Positions 1 to 6,149 of a stretch of 6,425 nt of DNA are shown piece after piece. Each line of letters starts with the position of its first letter. Within the stretch, counting starts at the first letter, position 1. Both the position numbers and the translations under genes were made by a program. The notes under the pieces are model-generated. The model was not told where the DNA came from. It did not search any database and saw only the letters and a program-made list of their open reading frames with translations. The stretch is taken from the NCBI GenBank assembly GCA_023249695.1, contig JAHFCD010000143.1, positions 1 to 6,425 of the forward strand, read 5' to 3'. The stretch comes from Elusimicrobiota bacterium. GTDB taxonomy: Bacteria; Elusimicrobiota; Elusimicrobia; UBA1565; UBA9628.

Positions 1-573
1 GGCGACCTCGCCGGCTCCCACCGCGATTTCAAGGAATCGCTCACGGCCTTCCGTCGCGGCAACGACGCCGAAGGCGAAGCCTACGCCTTGTTCGGGCTGG
101 GGGGGATTGCCCGCATTCGCGGTCAATTTTCATATGCCCGTCTCGCTTACGTCGAAGCCGGCAAGCGCCTCAAGGCCGGCCCCGATCTTTTCGGCCGCGC
201 CTACGCCCATTGCGGCCTCGCCAACTGCCTCCGCCAGATGGGCCTGCTCGCCGAAGCCGAAAAGAATTATCACCTCTCGTATAAGCTCTACGCCGGTCTC
301 GACGACCGCGTCGACCTCGCCTTCGTCGACTGGGGCCTGGGGCAGATCCACCAGCGTCGCGGCGAGCTCCCGCAGGCCGAGCGCCGCTACCGCGCCGCCC
401 TGAGCGCCTTCGCCGGCGGCGGCGAAGACCGCGGCCTTATCCTCGCCCGCAAGTCCCTCGCCGAAATTCTCCACGCCCGCGGCCGCACCGCCGAGGCCGA
501 GAAGCTCTTCGATTCCGCCGTCGCCCTCGCGCGCCGCGCCGGCCTCACCGCCCACCTCGAGTCCTACACCTAG
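1..573 (+). CDS. TPR-repeat protein, 3' portion only
   Basis: The frame is open from the first base of the window to a TAG at 571-573, giving 190 visible residues; the gene starts upstream. A TTG at 88 is internal and not a convincing start. The protein is made of helical tetratricopeptide units: the segments GLGGIARIRG, GLANCLRQMG, GLGQIHQRRG and SLAEILHARG recur at residues 32, 72, 112 and 152, exactly 40 residues apart. Each is followed by a second helix with an Ala at the expected packing position (A46, A86, A126, A166). A fifth, partial unit begins at residue 1. No catalytic domain, signal peptide or membrane segment is visible. TPR proteins usually act as scaffolds for protein binding; the 40-residue form is common in signalling and regulatory proteins, but the N-terminal half that would decide the role is missing. 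It lies on the strand opposite the LPS genes and is probably unrelated to them. Confidence 0.85.
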   Translation, partial: GDLAGSHRDFKESLTAFRRGNDAEGEAYALFGLGGIARIRGQFSYARLAYVEAGKRLKAGPDLFGRAYAHCGLANCLRQMGLLAEAEKNYHLSYKLYAGLDDRVDLAFVDWGLGQIHQRRGELPQAERRYRAALSAFAGGGEDRGLILARKSLAEILHARGRTAEAEKLFDSAVALARRAGLTAHLESYT

Positions 574-611
574 CCGGCGCCGTAACAACTTAGAAATCCA
601 CTCTTCGTAGA

Positions 612-628
612 TTGTCCCCATGGGACAA
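612..628. repeat. Perfect 7-bp inverted repeat across a start codon
   Basis: TTGTCCC (612-618) and GGGACAA (622-628) are exact reverse complements separated by CAT. The ATG of the 61-residue gene begins at 620, inside the spacer, and its G is the first base of the right arm. In RNA this could form a small hairpin that hides the start codon; in DNA it could be a dimeric operator. Only the symmetry is seen; the function is inferred, and a chance match is possible. Confidence 0.35.
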
Positions 629-805
629 CGAATATGGGCGGTGCTGGAAGAGTACGCCGGACTGTGGGTGACGGTCGACAAGTCGGGGCGCGTGATCGAT
701 CACGCGGAGACCTTGCCGGAGCTCACGAAGCGCGCGGGGGATGAAGCCCATCGCCTGACCTTCGTGTTCGCGGCGGGGAAGCGGGAGCCGGCCGCCGCCC
801 TCTAG
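620..805 (+). CDS. Small DUF5678-like protein (61 aa)
   Basis: This is a short complete reading frame from ATG to TAG. The N-terminal half contains YAGLWVTVD (residues 12-20), followed by a turn (KSGRVIDHA) and a helix-like stretch (LPELTKRAGDEAH), ending with the strand RLTFVFAAG. That order resembles the DUF5678 family of small proteins of unknown function, which carry a Y-x-G-x-W-V motif and then a 'grvvasg' strand; this assignment is from memory of the family. No cysteines, signal peptide or membrane segment are seen. No Shine-Dalgarno sequence precedes the ATG, and an inverted repeat covers it. The next in-frame alternative, GTG at 641, would keep the YAGLWV core. The gene runs convergently into lptB, with the two stop codons sharing CTAG. 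It starts 46 bases after the TPR gene, so the two could be cotranscribed. The function is unknown. Confidence 0.6.
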   Translation: MGQRIWAVLEEYAGLWVTVDKSGRVIDHAETLPELTKRAGDEAHRLTFVFAAGKREPAAAL

Positions 806-1521
806 ATCTTGAAGTCTTTTCCCAGATAGAGGTCGCGCGCCTGGGTGTCTTCGATCAGATGCTTGGCCGTGCCTTCGACGATGATGCGGCCGTCGTAGAT
901 CAGGTAGGCGCGGTCGATGATGGGCAAGGTCTCGCGGACGTTGTGGTCCGTGATCAGGACGCCGATCCCCCGGCCGACGAGCTTGCGGATGATGGCCTTG
1001 AGCTCGCCGACGGTGATCGGATCGATGCCGACGAAGGGCTCGTCGAGCATGATGAGCTTCGGCTCGCCGATCATGCAGCGCGCGACCTCGAGGCGGCGCT
1101 TCTCGCCGCCGGACAGGGTCCACGCCTTCTGGCGGCGCATGTCCCAGAGGCCGAATTCCTCGAGCAAGGCCTTGACCCGGCGCATCTGCTCGAGCTTGCC
1201 GGGCACCTTCCGCTCGATCACGGCCCGCAGGTTCTCCTCGACGGTCAGGCCCTTGAACACCGTCGGCTCCTGCGCGAGATAGCCGAGCCCGAGACGGGAG
1301 CGCTCGTACATCGGCAGGGAGGTCACGTCTTGGCCGTCGATGAGAATCTGGCCCTCTTCGGGCGTGACGAACCCCGCGAGGCTGTAGAAGGAGGTGGTCT
1401 TGCCCGCGCCATTAGGGCCCAGCAAGCCGACGATCTCGCCGGACGCCACGTTCAGGTTCACGCCTTTGACGACCATGCGCTCGCCGTAGGTCTTGCGGAT
1501 GTCGCGCGCTTCGAGCTTCAT
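802..1521 (-). CDS. lptB: LPS export ABC transporter ATP-binding protein LptB
   Basis: This is the cytoplasmic ATPase that, with the membrane pair LptF and LptG, pulls LPS out of the inner membrane and pushes it along the Lpt bridge. At 239 residues it is close to the usual LptB length. All ABC motifs are visible: Walker A GPNGAGKTT (35-43, K41), Q-loop Q84, signature LSGGE (136-140), Walker B LIMLDEP (156-162) with catalytic E161, D-loop GIDP, and switch H193 in ITDHNVRE. The phrase EPFVGIDP is typical of LptB within the ABC superfamily. The ATG overlaps the lptA stop as ATGA, with AAGGA nine bases upstream. It is the last gene of the minus-strand operon. lptF and lptG are not in the window. 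The TAG stop shares CTAG with the convergent small gene. Confidence 0.95.
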   Translation of the reverse strand: MKLEARDIRKTYGERMVVKGVNLNVASGEIVGLLGPNGAGKTTSFYSLAGFVTPEEGQILIDGQDVTSLPMYERSRLGLGYLAQEPTVFKGLTVEENLRAVIERKVPGKLEQMRRVKALLEEFGLWDMRRQKAWTLSGGEKRRLEVARCMIGEPKLIMLDEPFVGIDPITVGELKAIIRKLVGRGIGVLITDHNVRETLPIIDRAYLIYDGRIIVEGTAKHLIEDTQARDLYLGKDFKI

Positions 1522-2207
1522 TTGACGAGATCCTTGAGCTTGTCCCTATCCTTGAAAATCATCCAGCCGACGACGCGGCCGCGCGCCTCGACGCGGCGCG
1601 GCGAATCGGTCGCGACGACCTCGTCGGCCTTGAGCGCGGTGGTCCACTCGCCCTCGACCTTGCGCAGGACCGGGCGGCCTCCGTTGAGGACCAGGCGGCC
1701 CGTGGCCTTCTCGTAGACGGCCTCGTCGGCGGCGAGCTCGAGGCGGGGGCCCCAGACCTTCGCGCCGCCGGAGAGAGTCACCTTGCTCTCCCCGTTCCAG
1801 GAGACGCGGCCGCTCTCGCCGAGGTCCGGCTCGAGGCCCGCGGGCGTGCGCTTGAACGACACGCGTTCCCCCGGGGCGGGCTCGAGATAGCCGTGCTTGG
1901 TCGCCTCGTTGTGGCCGGCCTTCTGGCCGCGCGCCTCGAGGACGGCGCCGTCCGAGCTCTCGCGGCGAAGGGCCACCGCGCCGCGCGCCTGCCAGGTCCG
2001 GTCCGCGTGCTTGAACAGGGCCCAATCCGAGGTCAGCCGCGTGCCGGCCGATTCATAGCGCACGCTGCCGATGAACTCCTCTTCCTTGTTGTCGCCGCGG
2101 CGGATCACCCATTCCTTGCTGCGCACGACGCTGCCCGCCACGGGCGACGCCGACGACTGGGCGGCGGCCGGGGCGCACAGGAGCGCGAGCAGGGCGAGGG
2201 CCGTCAT
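1518..2207 (-). CDS. lptA: LptA/OstA-like periplasmic LPS transport protein
   Basis: LptA forms the beta-jellyroll filament that carries LPS from LptC to the outer-membrane LptD. This protein has 229 residues, longer than the roughly 185 of E. coli LptA. Residues 1-16 look like a Sec signal peptide (ALALLALLCAPAAA, then Q17). The rest is a series of short strands typical of the OstA fold, such as EEEFIGSVRYES, QARGAVALRRES, KVTLSGGAKVWG and DEAVYEKATGRLVLNGG. Identity rests on this pattern plus its position between lptC and lptB. The signal peptide has no Lys or Arg before its hydrophobic core, which is unusual. However, the ATG overlaps the lptC stop as ATGA and has GGAG seven bases upstream, and I see no in-frame start just upstream. 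The extra length lies in the central and C-terminal part and does not form an obvious separate domain. Confidence 0.85.
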   Translation of the reverse strand: MTALALLALLCAPAAAQSSASPVAGSVVRSKEWVIRRGDNKEEEFIGSVRYESAGTRLTSDWALFKHADRTWQARGAVALRRESSDGAVLEARGQKAGHNEATKHGYLEPAPGERVSFKRTPAGLEPDLGESGRVSWNGESKVTLSGGAKVWGPRLELAADEAVYEKATGRLVLNGGRPVLRKVEGEWTTALKADEVVATDSPRRVEARGRVVGWMIFKDRDKLKDLVK

Positions 2208-2713
2208 CGCGGCGCTCCGCTTAGGACGGAGCGCTGGTTGAAGATCCGGACCTCCGAAAGGTCCGGCTTCGCCTCGAGGCCCTTGCCGCGGAGCACGCCC
2301 TCGGGACGGCGCACGACGATGTCGGCCGTCGTCGTGAAGCGGCCTTTCGCGGAGCTGTAGAGCAGCTCGGAGGTGGTCAGGCGGGACTTGTCGTCGAAGG
2401 AATCGAGAACGACCGAGGAGGAGAGGCGCACGTCGTGAGAGTCGGTGATGACCTCGCCGGCGAGCGCCGTGACGCGCGAGACGGCCTTGCCCTTCTTGTA
2501 GAACTCCATCACGGGGCGCTCCAGCGTCGCGATCTTCGAGTCCTCGCGCAGGACGGCCAGGCTGGACTTGAGGGTCCAGGTCGGCTCGCCTTTCTCCGAT
2601 TGGCTCAAGGTCAGGCCGTGCATGACCTGGCTCCGCTCCTCAGCGACGTCGCCGCCGGCCCGCTTGCAGGCCGCGCCGGCGAGCAGGAGCGCCGTGAGGA
2701 GGGCGCATCTCAC
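2204..2713 (-). CDS. lptC: LPS export protein LptC, probably a lipoprotein form
   Basis: LptC takes LPS from the LptB2FG complex and passes it to LptA. I place the start at GTG 2713, giving 169 residues. The GTG overlaps the TGA of the upstream gene as GTGA, and a hydrophobic signal begins immediately after it. The frame is open to 2797, but the extra 28 residues are Arg/Pro-rich and shadow the upstream gene. The N-terminus has R2, a core of about 12 residues (ALLTALLLAGAA) and C16, which fits the bacterial lipobox rule, though G at -3 is not ideal. This is too short for the usual LptC membrane helix. Residues 28-165 match the LptC beta fold: HGLTLSQSEKGEPTWTLKS, then VMEFYKKG, ALAGEVITDSHDVRLSSSV, LTTSELLYSS, DIVVRRPEGVLRGKGLEA. 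There is no clear Shine-Dalgarno sequence, so initiation probably depends on coupling to the gene before it. Confidence 0.86.
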   Translation of the reverse strand: MRCALLTALLLAGAACKRAGGDVAEERSQVMHGLTLSQSEKGEPTWTLKSSLAVLREDSKIATLERPVMEFYKKGKAVSRVTALAGEVITDSHDVRLSSSVVLDSFDDKSRLTTSELLYSSAKGRFTTTADIVVRRPEGVLRGKGLEAKPDLSEVRIFNQRSVLSGAPR

Positions 2714-3024
2714 TTCCCGGTCGCCGCCGGCGCGTCGTCGGGGGGGGCGTTCAGCTTCTCCTCGGGCAGGTGAACCTTGCCGCCGGGATTCAGCCACGGG
2801 GTCATCTCCATCGGGATACGCCGCAGCTTATAGGGCTTGGGCAGGCTGCTCAGGGCGCGGGAGATGCCGAAGTAGGCGACGATCAGCGCGGCGTAGATGA
2901 CGCCGAGCGTGCGCAGGTGCCACTTCGCGTCGGGAAACCACGGCGGGGAGATCAGCGCTTCCTGGGCGGCCGCCTTCTTGGACTTCTTCGACTGCTGGGA
3001 TTGCTGCGGATTGGGCTGGCTCAT
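2710..3024 (-). CDS. Unrecognised single-span membrane protein (104 aa) in the Kdo/Lpt operon
   Basis: I do not recognise this family. The N-terminus (1-24) is polar and rich in Gln, Ser and Lys, with a KKSKK cluster at 13-17. It is followed by a Pro/Trp-rich stretch (SPPWFPDAKWHLR, 26-38), one likely membrane helix (about 39-58, TLGVIYAALIVAYFGISRAL), a basic segment (KPYKLRR, 63-69), and a Pro-rich tail to residue 104. Charge lies on both sides of the helix, so the orientation is unclear. The gene is very likely real: it has an AAGGAG ribosome site five bases before its ATG, the ATG overlaps the kdsA stop as ATGA, and its own stop overlaps the lptC start as GTGA. In many proteobacteria this slot between kdsA-type genes and lptC holds kdsC or kdsD; this protein resembles neither. 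Its location suggests a role in LPS synthesis or the Lpt complex, which is inference only. A C8 run lies at codons 93-95. Confidence 0.8.
   Translation of the reverse strand: MSQPNPQQSQQSKKSKKAAAQEALISPPWFPDAKWHLRTLGVIYAALIVAYFGISRALSSLPKPYKLRRIPMEMTPWLNPGGKVHLPEEKLNAPPDDAPAATGK
2740..2747 (-). repeat. C8 homopolymer in slippery phase within the 104-aa gene
   Basis: The plus strand has eight consecutive G residues, read as C8 in the mRNA. In the frame of the 104-residue gene they are divided as gCC CCC CCC (codons 93-95), which is the X XXY YYZ phase of a -1 slippery heptamer. The lptC frame is open across this point, so a -1 shift would continue into lptC. Long G/C runs are also common sites of replication slippage and sequencing error. 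Confidence 0.55.
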
Positions 3025-3845
3025 CGGAGCTCCTTGGACAGCGCGTCGAAGCGGCGGACCTCTCGCAGGAACGACGGGATCGTCGCCAGCGCGAGGGCGT
3101 TGGGCCCGTCGGACAACGCCTTGTCCGGATCGGGGTGGGTCTCGAAGAAGACGCCGGCGACGCCCACCGCGACGGCGGCGCGGGCGATCGGGCGCACGAA
3201 CTGGCGCTGGCCGCCCGTCGTCGCGCCGTTGCCGCCGGGAAGCTGGACGCAGTGCGTCGCGTCGTGGATCACGGGAAAGCCGAAGCCGCGCATGATCTCA
3301 TACGAGCGCATGTCCACGACCAGGTTCCCGTAGCCGAAGGTCGCGCCGCGCTCGGTGAGGAGGATGTTCTTGTTGCCGGTCGACAGGATCTTCTCGACGG
3401 CGTGCTTCATGTCCCAGGGCGACAGGAACTGGCCCTTCTTCACGTTGACCGCCTTGCCCGTGCGCCCGCAGGCGACGAGAAGATCGGTCTGCCGGCTGAG
3501 GAACGCGGGAACCTGGAGCATGTCCACGAAGCGCGCCGCGATCGCGGCGTGCGCCGGCTCGTGCACGTCGGTCACGCAGGGCACGCCGAACTCGGCCGCC
3601 ACCTTGGCCAAGGTCCGCAGGCCCTCCTCCATGCCCGGGCCGCGGTAGGACTTCACCGAGGTGCGGTTGGCCTTGTCGAAGGACGCCTTGAGGACGAACC
3701 CGCCCTTGCCCGCGGCCTTCTTCAGCGCGCGGGCGACCGTGCGCAGGAGCTTTTCGGATTCGATGACGCAGGGCCCGCCGATGAAAGCGACGGGGAGGTC
3801 GTTGCCGAAGGAGACTTTGCCGACTTTGACGACGTTCTCACGCAT
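3021..3845 (-). CDS. kdsA: 3-deoxy-8-phosphooctulonate (Kdo-8-P) synthase, metal-dependent type
   Basis: KdsA condenses phosphoenolpyruvate with arabinose-5-phosphate to give Kdo-8-phosphate, the first committed step to the LPS inner-core sugar Kdo. At 274 residues it has normal length. Visible signatures are GGPCVIES (23-30), [11 protein letters not shown] (53-63), VTDVHEP (91-97), [13 protein letters not shown] (110-122), [11 protein letters not shown] (136-146), [15 protein letters not shown] (165-179), [11 protein letters not shown] (195-205) and [15 protein letters not shown] (235-249). C26 occupies the position that is Asn in the E. coli enzyme and Cys in the metal-requiring enzymes of Aquifex type. 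The other expected metal ligands, H198, E235 and D246, are all present at matching spacing. The ATG lies within the last eight bases of pyrG (ATGCGTGA) and has GAGGA about nine bases upstream. The TGA overlaps the next gene's ATG. Confidence 0.96.
   Translation of the reverse strand: MRENVVKVGKVSFGNDLPVAFIGGPCVIESEKLLRTVARALKKAAGKGGFVLKASFDKANRTSVKSYRGPGMEEGLRTLAKVAAEFGVPCVTDVHEPAHAAIAARFVDMLQVPAFLSRQTDLLVACGRTGKAVNVKKGQFLSPWDMKHAVEKILSTGNKNILLTERGATFGYGNLVVDMRSYEIMRGFGFPVIHDATHCVQLPGGNGATTGGQRQFVRPIARAAVAVGVAGVFFETHPDPDKALSDGPNALALATIPSFLREVRRFDALSKELR
3030..3035 (-). promoter_or_regulatory. Strong ribosome binding site for the 104-aa gene
   Basis: Read on the minus strand this is AAGGAG followed by five bases and then the ATG at 3024-3022. 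It lies inside the 3' end of kdsA. It is the best Shine-Dalgarno match I see in the operon and is the main evidence that the unrecognised gene is translated from this start. Confidence 0.7.
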
Positions 3846-5454
3846 GAATCGGGTTCCTCACGTAGGTCTCGGCGCGCTCGACGCAGGCCGCGACGAAGTC
3901 GCGGAACAGCGGATGAGGCGCCTCGGGGCGGCTCTTGAACTCGGGGTGGAACTGGCTCGCGAGGAACCACGGGTGGTCCTTGAGCTCGACGATCTCGACG
4001 AGGTTCTTCGGGGCATGGAGGCCGGCGATGGTCAGGCCCGCGTCCTCGAGCAGCTTGCGGAACTTGTTGTTGACCTCGAAGCGGTGCCGGTGCCTTTCCG
4101 AGATGTTGAGCGAGCCGTACGCCTTGTGCGCGAGCGAGCCCTTCTTGAGGGTGCACTCGTAGGTGCCCAGGCGCATCGTCGCGCCCTTGTCCTTCACCGT
4201 CTTCTGCTCGGGCAGGAGGTCGATGACGGGGTAGCGGGACTTCTGGTCGAACTCGGTGGAGTGCGCGCCGGAGAGCTTCAGCACGTTGCGGGCGAACTCG
4301 ATGACGGCGATCTGCAGGCCGAGGCACAGCCCGAAGTAAGGGATCTTCTTCTCGCGCGCGAGCTGGGCCACCCGGATCTTGCCTTCGATGCCGCGGTCGC
4401 CGAAGCCGCCGGGCACGAGGATGCCGTGCACGCCCTCGAGCTGCTCGTGGATCTTGGGGTCCGTCGTGTCGAGGAAGCGGATCTTGACCTTCGCCTCGTT
4501 GGCGATGCCGCCGTGAACGAGGGCCTCGTTGACCGACTTGTACGCGTCCTTGTAGTCGGTGTACTTGCCCGCGAGCGCGACGACGATCTCGCGCTTCGGC
4601 TGCTTCAGGCGGCGCACGACCTCGTTCCAGCTGTCGAGGTCCTTGGACTGGGTGCGCAGGCGCAGCATCATCATGACCTGATCGTCGAGGCCCTGCTTGT
4701 GAAACACCATCGGCACCTCGTAGATGCTGTCCACGTCCGGCGCCTCGATGACGGACTCCTTGGGCACCGAGCAGAACATGGAGAGCTTGGCCTTCATCTC
4801 CGGGCTGACCGGCTTCTCGGAGCGGCACACGAGCACGTCGGGGGCGATCCCGATCTCGCGCAGCTTCTGCACGGAGTGCTGGGTCGGCTTCGTCTTCAGC
4901 TCCTCGGAGGCCTTGATGTAGGGAATCAAGGTCACGTGCACGTAGAGGGAGTTCTCGCGCCCGGCCTCGAGGCCCATCTGACGCGCGGCCTCCAGGAACG
5001 GAAGGCTTTCGATGTCGCCGACGGTGCCGCCGATCTCGATGATCGCGATGTCGGCGCCCTTCGCGGCCGCGCGGAAGCGGTTCTTGATCTCGTCGGTGAT
5101 GTGCGGGATGACCTGGACGGTGTTGCCGAGGAAGTCGCCGCGGCGCTCGCGCGTGATCACGGTCTCGTAGACCTTGCCGGCCGTGAAGTTGTTGTAGTGG
5201 TGCATCTCCTTGTTCAGAAAGCGCTCGTAGTGGCCGAGGTCGAGATCCGTCTCCGCGCCGTCCTCCGTGACGAACACTTCGCCGTGCTGGAACGGGTTCA
5301 TCGTGCCCGGGTCGACGTTGATGTACGGGTCGCACTTCAGCATCGTGACCTGCAGGCCGCGGGATTGCAGCAGCTTGCCCAGGGAGGAGGCGGTGATGCC
5401 CTTGCCCAGCGAGCTCACGACTCCGCCCGTCACGAAGATGTATTTAGTGGTCAT
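3838..5454 (-). CDS. pyrG: CTP synthase
   Basis: PyrG converts UTP to CTP using ATP and ammonia released from glutamine. The product has 538 residues, the usual length. The N-terminal synthetase domain starts with the family hallmark [15 protein letters not shown] (5-19), followed by [21 protein letters not shown] (40-60), Mg-binding D70 and E140, and GGTVGDIES (142-150). The C-terminal class I glutamine amidotransferase domain has VPGGFGDRG (347-355), nucleophile C377 in GLCLGLQ, and H503/E505 in QFHPEF. The reading frame is open for about 200 codons further upstream, but those residues shadow kdsB. The family's N-terminus, a GAGGA site and the TAATG overlap with the kdsB stop all fix the start at 5454. 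Placement between the two Kdo enzymes fits its role of supplying CTP to KdsB, although it must also serve the whole cell. Confidence 0.97.
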   Translation of the reverse strand: MTTKYIFVTGGVVSSLGKGITASSLGKLLQSRGLQVTMLKCDPYINVDPGTMNPFQHGEVFVTEDGAETDLDLGHYERFLNKEMHHYNNFTAGKVYETVITRERRGDFLGNTVQVIPHITDEIKNRFRAAAKGADIAIIEIGGTVGDIESLPFLEAARQMGLEAGRENSLYVHVTLIPYIKASEELKTKPTQHSVQKLREIGIAPDVLVCRSEKPVSPEMKAKLSMFCSVPKESVIEAPDVDSIYEVPMVFHKQGLDDQVMMMLRLRTQSKDLDSWNEVVRRLKQPKREIVVALAGKYTDYKDAYKSVNEALVHGGIANEAKVKIRFLDTTDPKIHEQLEGVHGILVPGGFGDRGIEGKIRVAQLAREKKIPYFGLCLGLQIAVIEFARNVLKLSGAHSTEFDQKSRYPVIDLLPEQKTVKDKGATMRLGTYECTLKKGSLAHKAYGSLNISERHRHRFEVNNKFRKLLEDAGLTIAGLHAPKNLVEIVELKDHPWFLASQFHPEFKSRPEAPHPLFRDFVAACVERAETYVRNPIHA

Positions 5455-6149
5455 TAATGTCCTCGGCGCAACATGGTCTCGGCGCGTCTCAAATCGGAGG
5501 GGACGTCCACGGCGACGGGGCGCTCGCGCACGATCGCGCCGCGGATGGTCATGCCGTCCTCGAGGGCCCGGAGCTGCTCGAGCTTCTCGCTCTTCTCGAG
5601 CGGGGAGGGGGGCATGGACACGAAGCGCTTCAACGCGGCCCGGCGGTAGGCGTACAGCCCCAGATGCTCCCAGGAGCTCACGGGGGCGCGGGAGAAATAG
5701 AGGCAGCGACCGTTCTCGGCCAAAACGGCTTTGACGACATTTCGGTCGTTCCGCCGGGCCTTGTCGCCCAAGGCGATCACCGAGGTCGCGATATCCGAGC
5801 CCTTCGCGAGAGCCTTGACGGTCGCGCGAAGCGTCGCGGGCTTGAGCAGGGGCATGTCGCCCTGGAAATTCAGGATGATCGGCTCGCGCCGGCCCTTCGC
5901 GGCGGCCCAGACGCGGTCCGAGCCGGACGGCAAGGAAGGCGAGGTCATCACCCAATCGCCGCCGAAGCGCCGAACCTCGTCGGCGACCTCGCGCGAATCC
6001 ACGGCCACGAGCACGGGCCCGAGGCGGGCGGCCACGGCCGCCCTCCAGCACCACTCGATCATCGTGCGGCCCGCGAGCCGGGCCAGCACCTTGCGCGGGA
6101 AGCGCGTCGAGCCGAGGCGGGCGGGAATCACGGTCAGGCAGGCGCTCAT
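5454..6149 (-). CDS. kdsB: CMP-Kdo synthetase (3-deoxy-manno-octulosonate cytidylyltransferase)
   Basis: KdsB activates Kdo with CTP to form CMP-Kdo, the donor used by the Kdo transferase. Motifs in order are [16 protein letters not shown] (8-23, nucleotide-binding loop), [10 protein letters not shown] (74-83), NFQGDMPLL (94-102, with D98 a probable metal ligand), YFSRAPV (150-156), HLGLYAYRR (161-169), [17 protein letters not shown] (about 181-197) and VDVPSDL (214-220, D215 the probable second metal ligand). At 231 residues it is shorter than the roughly 248 of E. coli KdsB. The difference lies mainly between the FSR motif and the HLGLYAYR motif: only seven residues here, compared with roughly 25 in the E. 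coli protein as I recall it. The ATG overlaps the hldA stop as ATGA and has GAGG eight bases upstream. The TAA overlaps the pyrG ATG by one base. Confidence 0.95.
   Translation of the reverse strand: MSACLTVIPARLGSTRFPRKVLARLAGRTMIEWCWRAAVAARLGPVLVAVDSREVADEVRRFGGDWVMTSPSLPSGSDRVWAAAKGRREPIILNFQGDMPLLKPATLRATVKALAKGSDIATSVIALGDKARRNDRNVVKAVLAENGRCLYFSRAPVSSWEHLGLYAYRRAALKRFVSMPPSPLEKSEKLEQLRALEDGMTIRGAIVRERPVAVDVPSDLRRAETMLRRGH
5460..5464 (-). promoter_or_regulatory. Ribosome binding site fixing the pyrG start
   Basis: On the minus strand this reads GAGGA, five bases before the ATG at 5454-5452, and it lies within the last codons of kdsB. It supports initiation at the family's standard N-terminus and argues against the long open extension of the same frame upstream. 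Confidence 0.65.

Noticed and set aside
575..582. Palindrome CGGCGCCG after the TPR stop codon
   Set aside because: It is eight bases with no loop and no T run, and is expected by chance in GC-rich DNA.
804..820. Weak hairpin followed by a T run after the small plus-strand gene
   Set aside because: The stem has only about five pairs with a bulge and a three-base loop, lies inside the 3' end of lptB, and is too weak to call a terminator.
859..1716. Plus-strand open frame of 285 codons antisense to lptB and lptA
   Set aside because: It is a shadow of lptB with no recognisable motif or ribosome site. LptB on the minus strand has every ABC motif.
2714..2797. Longer LptC starting at 2797
   Set aside because: The 28 extra residues are Arg/Pro-rich and out-of-frame reading of the membrane-protein gene. 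They would place the signal sequence internally. The GTG at 2713 is the better start, though the openness matters for the frameshift idea.
3722..5335. Minus-strand open frame of 537 codons overlapping pyrG
   Set aside because: It is an Arg-rich out-of-frame reading of pyrG with no family features.
3661..5457. Long plus-strand open frame (598 codons) antisense to pyrG and kdsA
   Set aside because: Its translation is low-complexity (Leu, Val, Asp, Glu, Arg, His) and mirrors the codon pattern of pyrG, a confident gene on the other strand. In GC-rich DNA such shadow frames are common.
5455..6054. Possible 200-residue N-terminal extension of CTP synthase
   Set aside because: The added residues are Arg/Gly-rich out-of-frame reading of kdsB. 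The family N-terminus, ribosome site and TAATG overlap all place the start at 5454.
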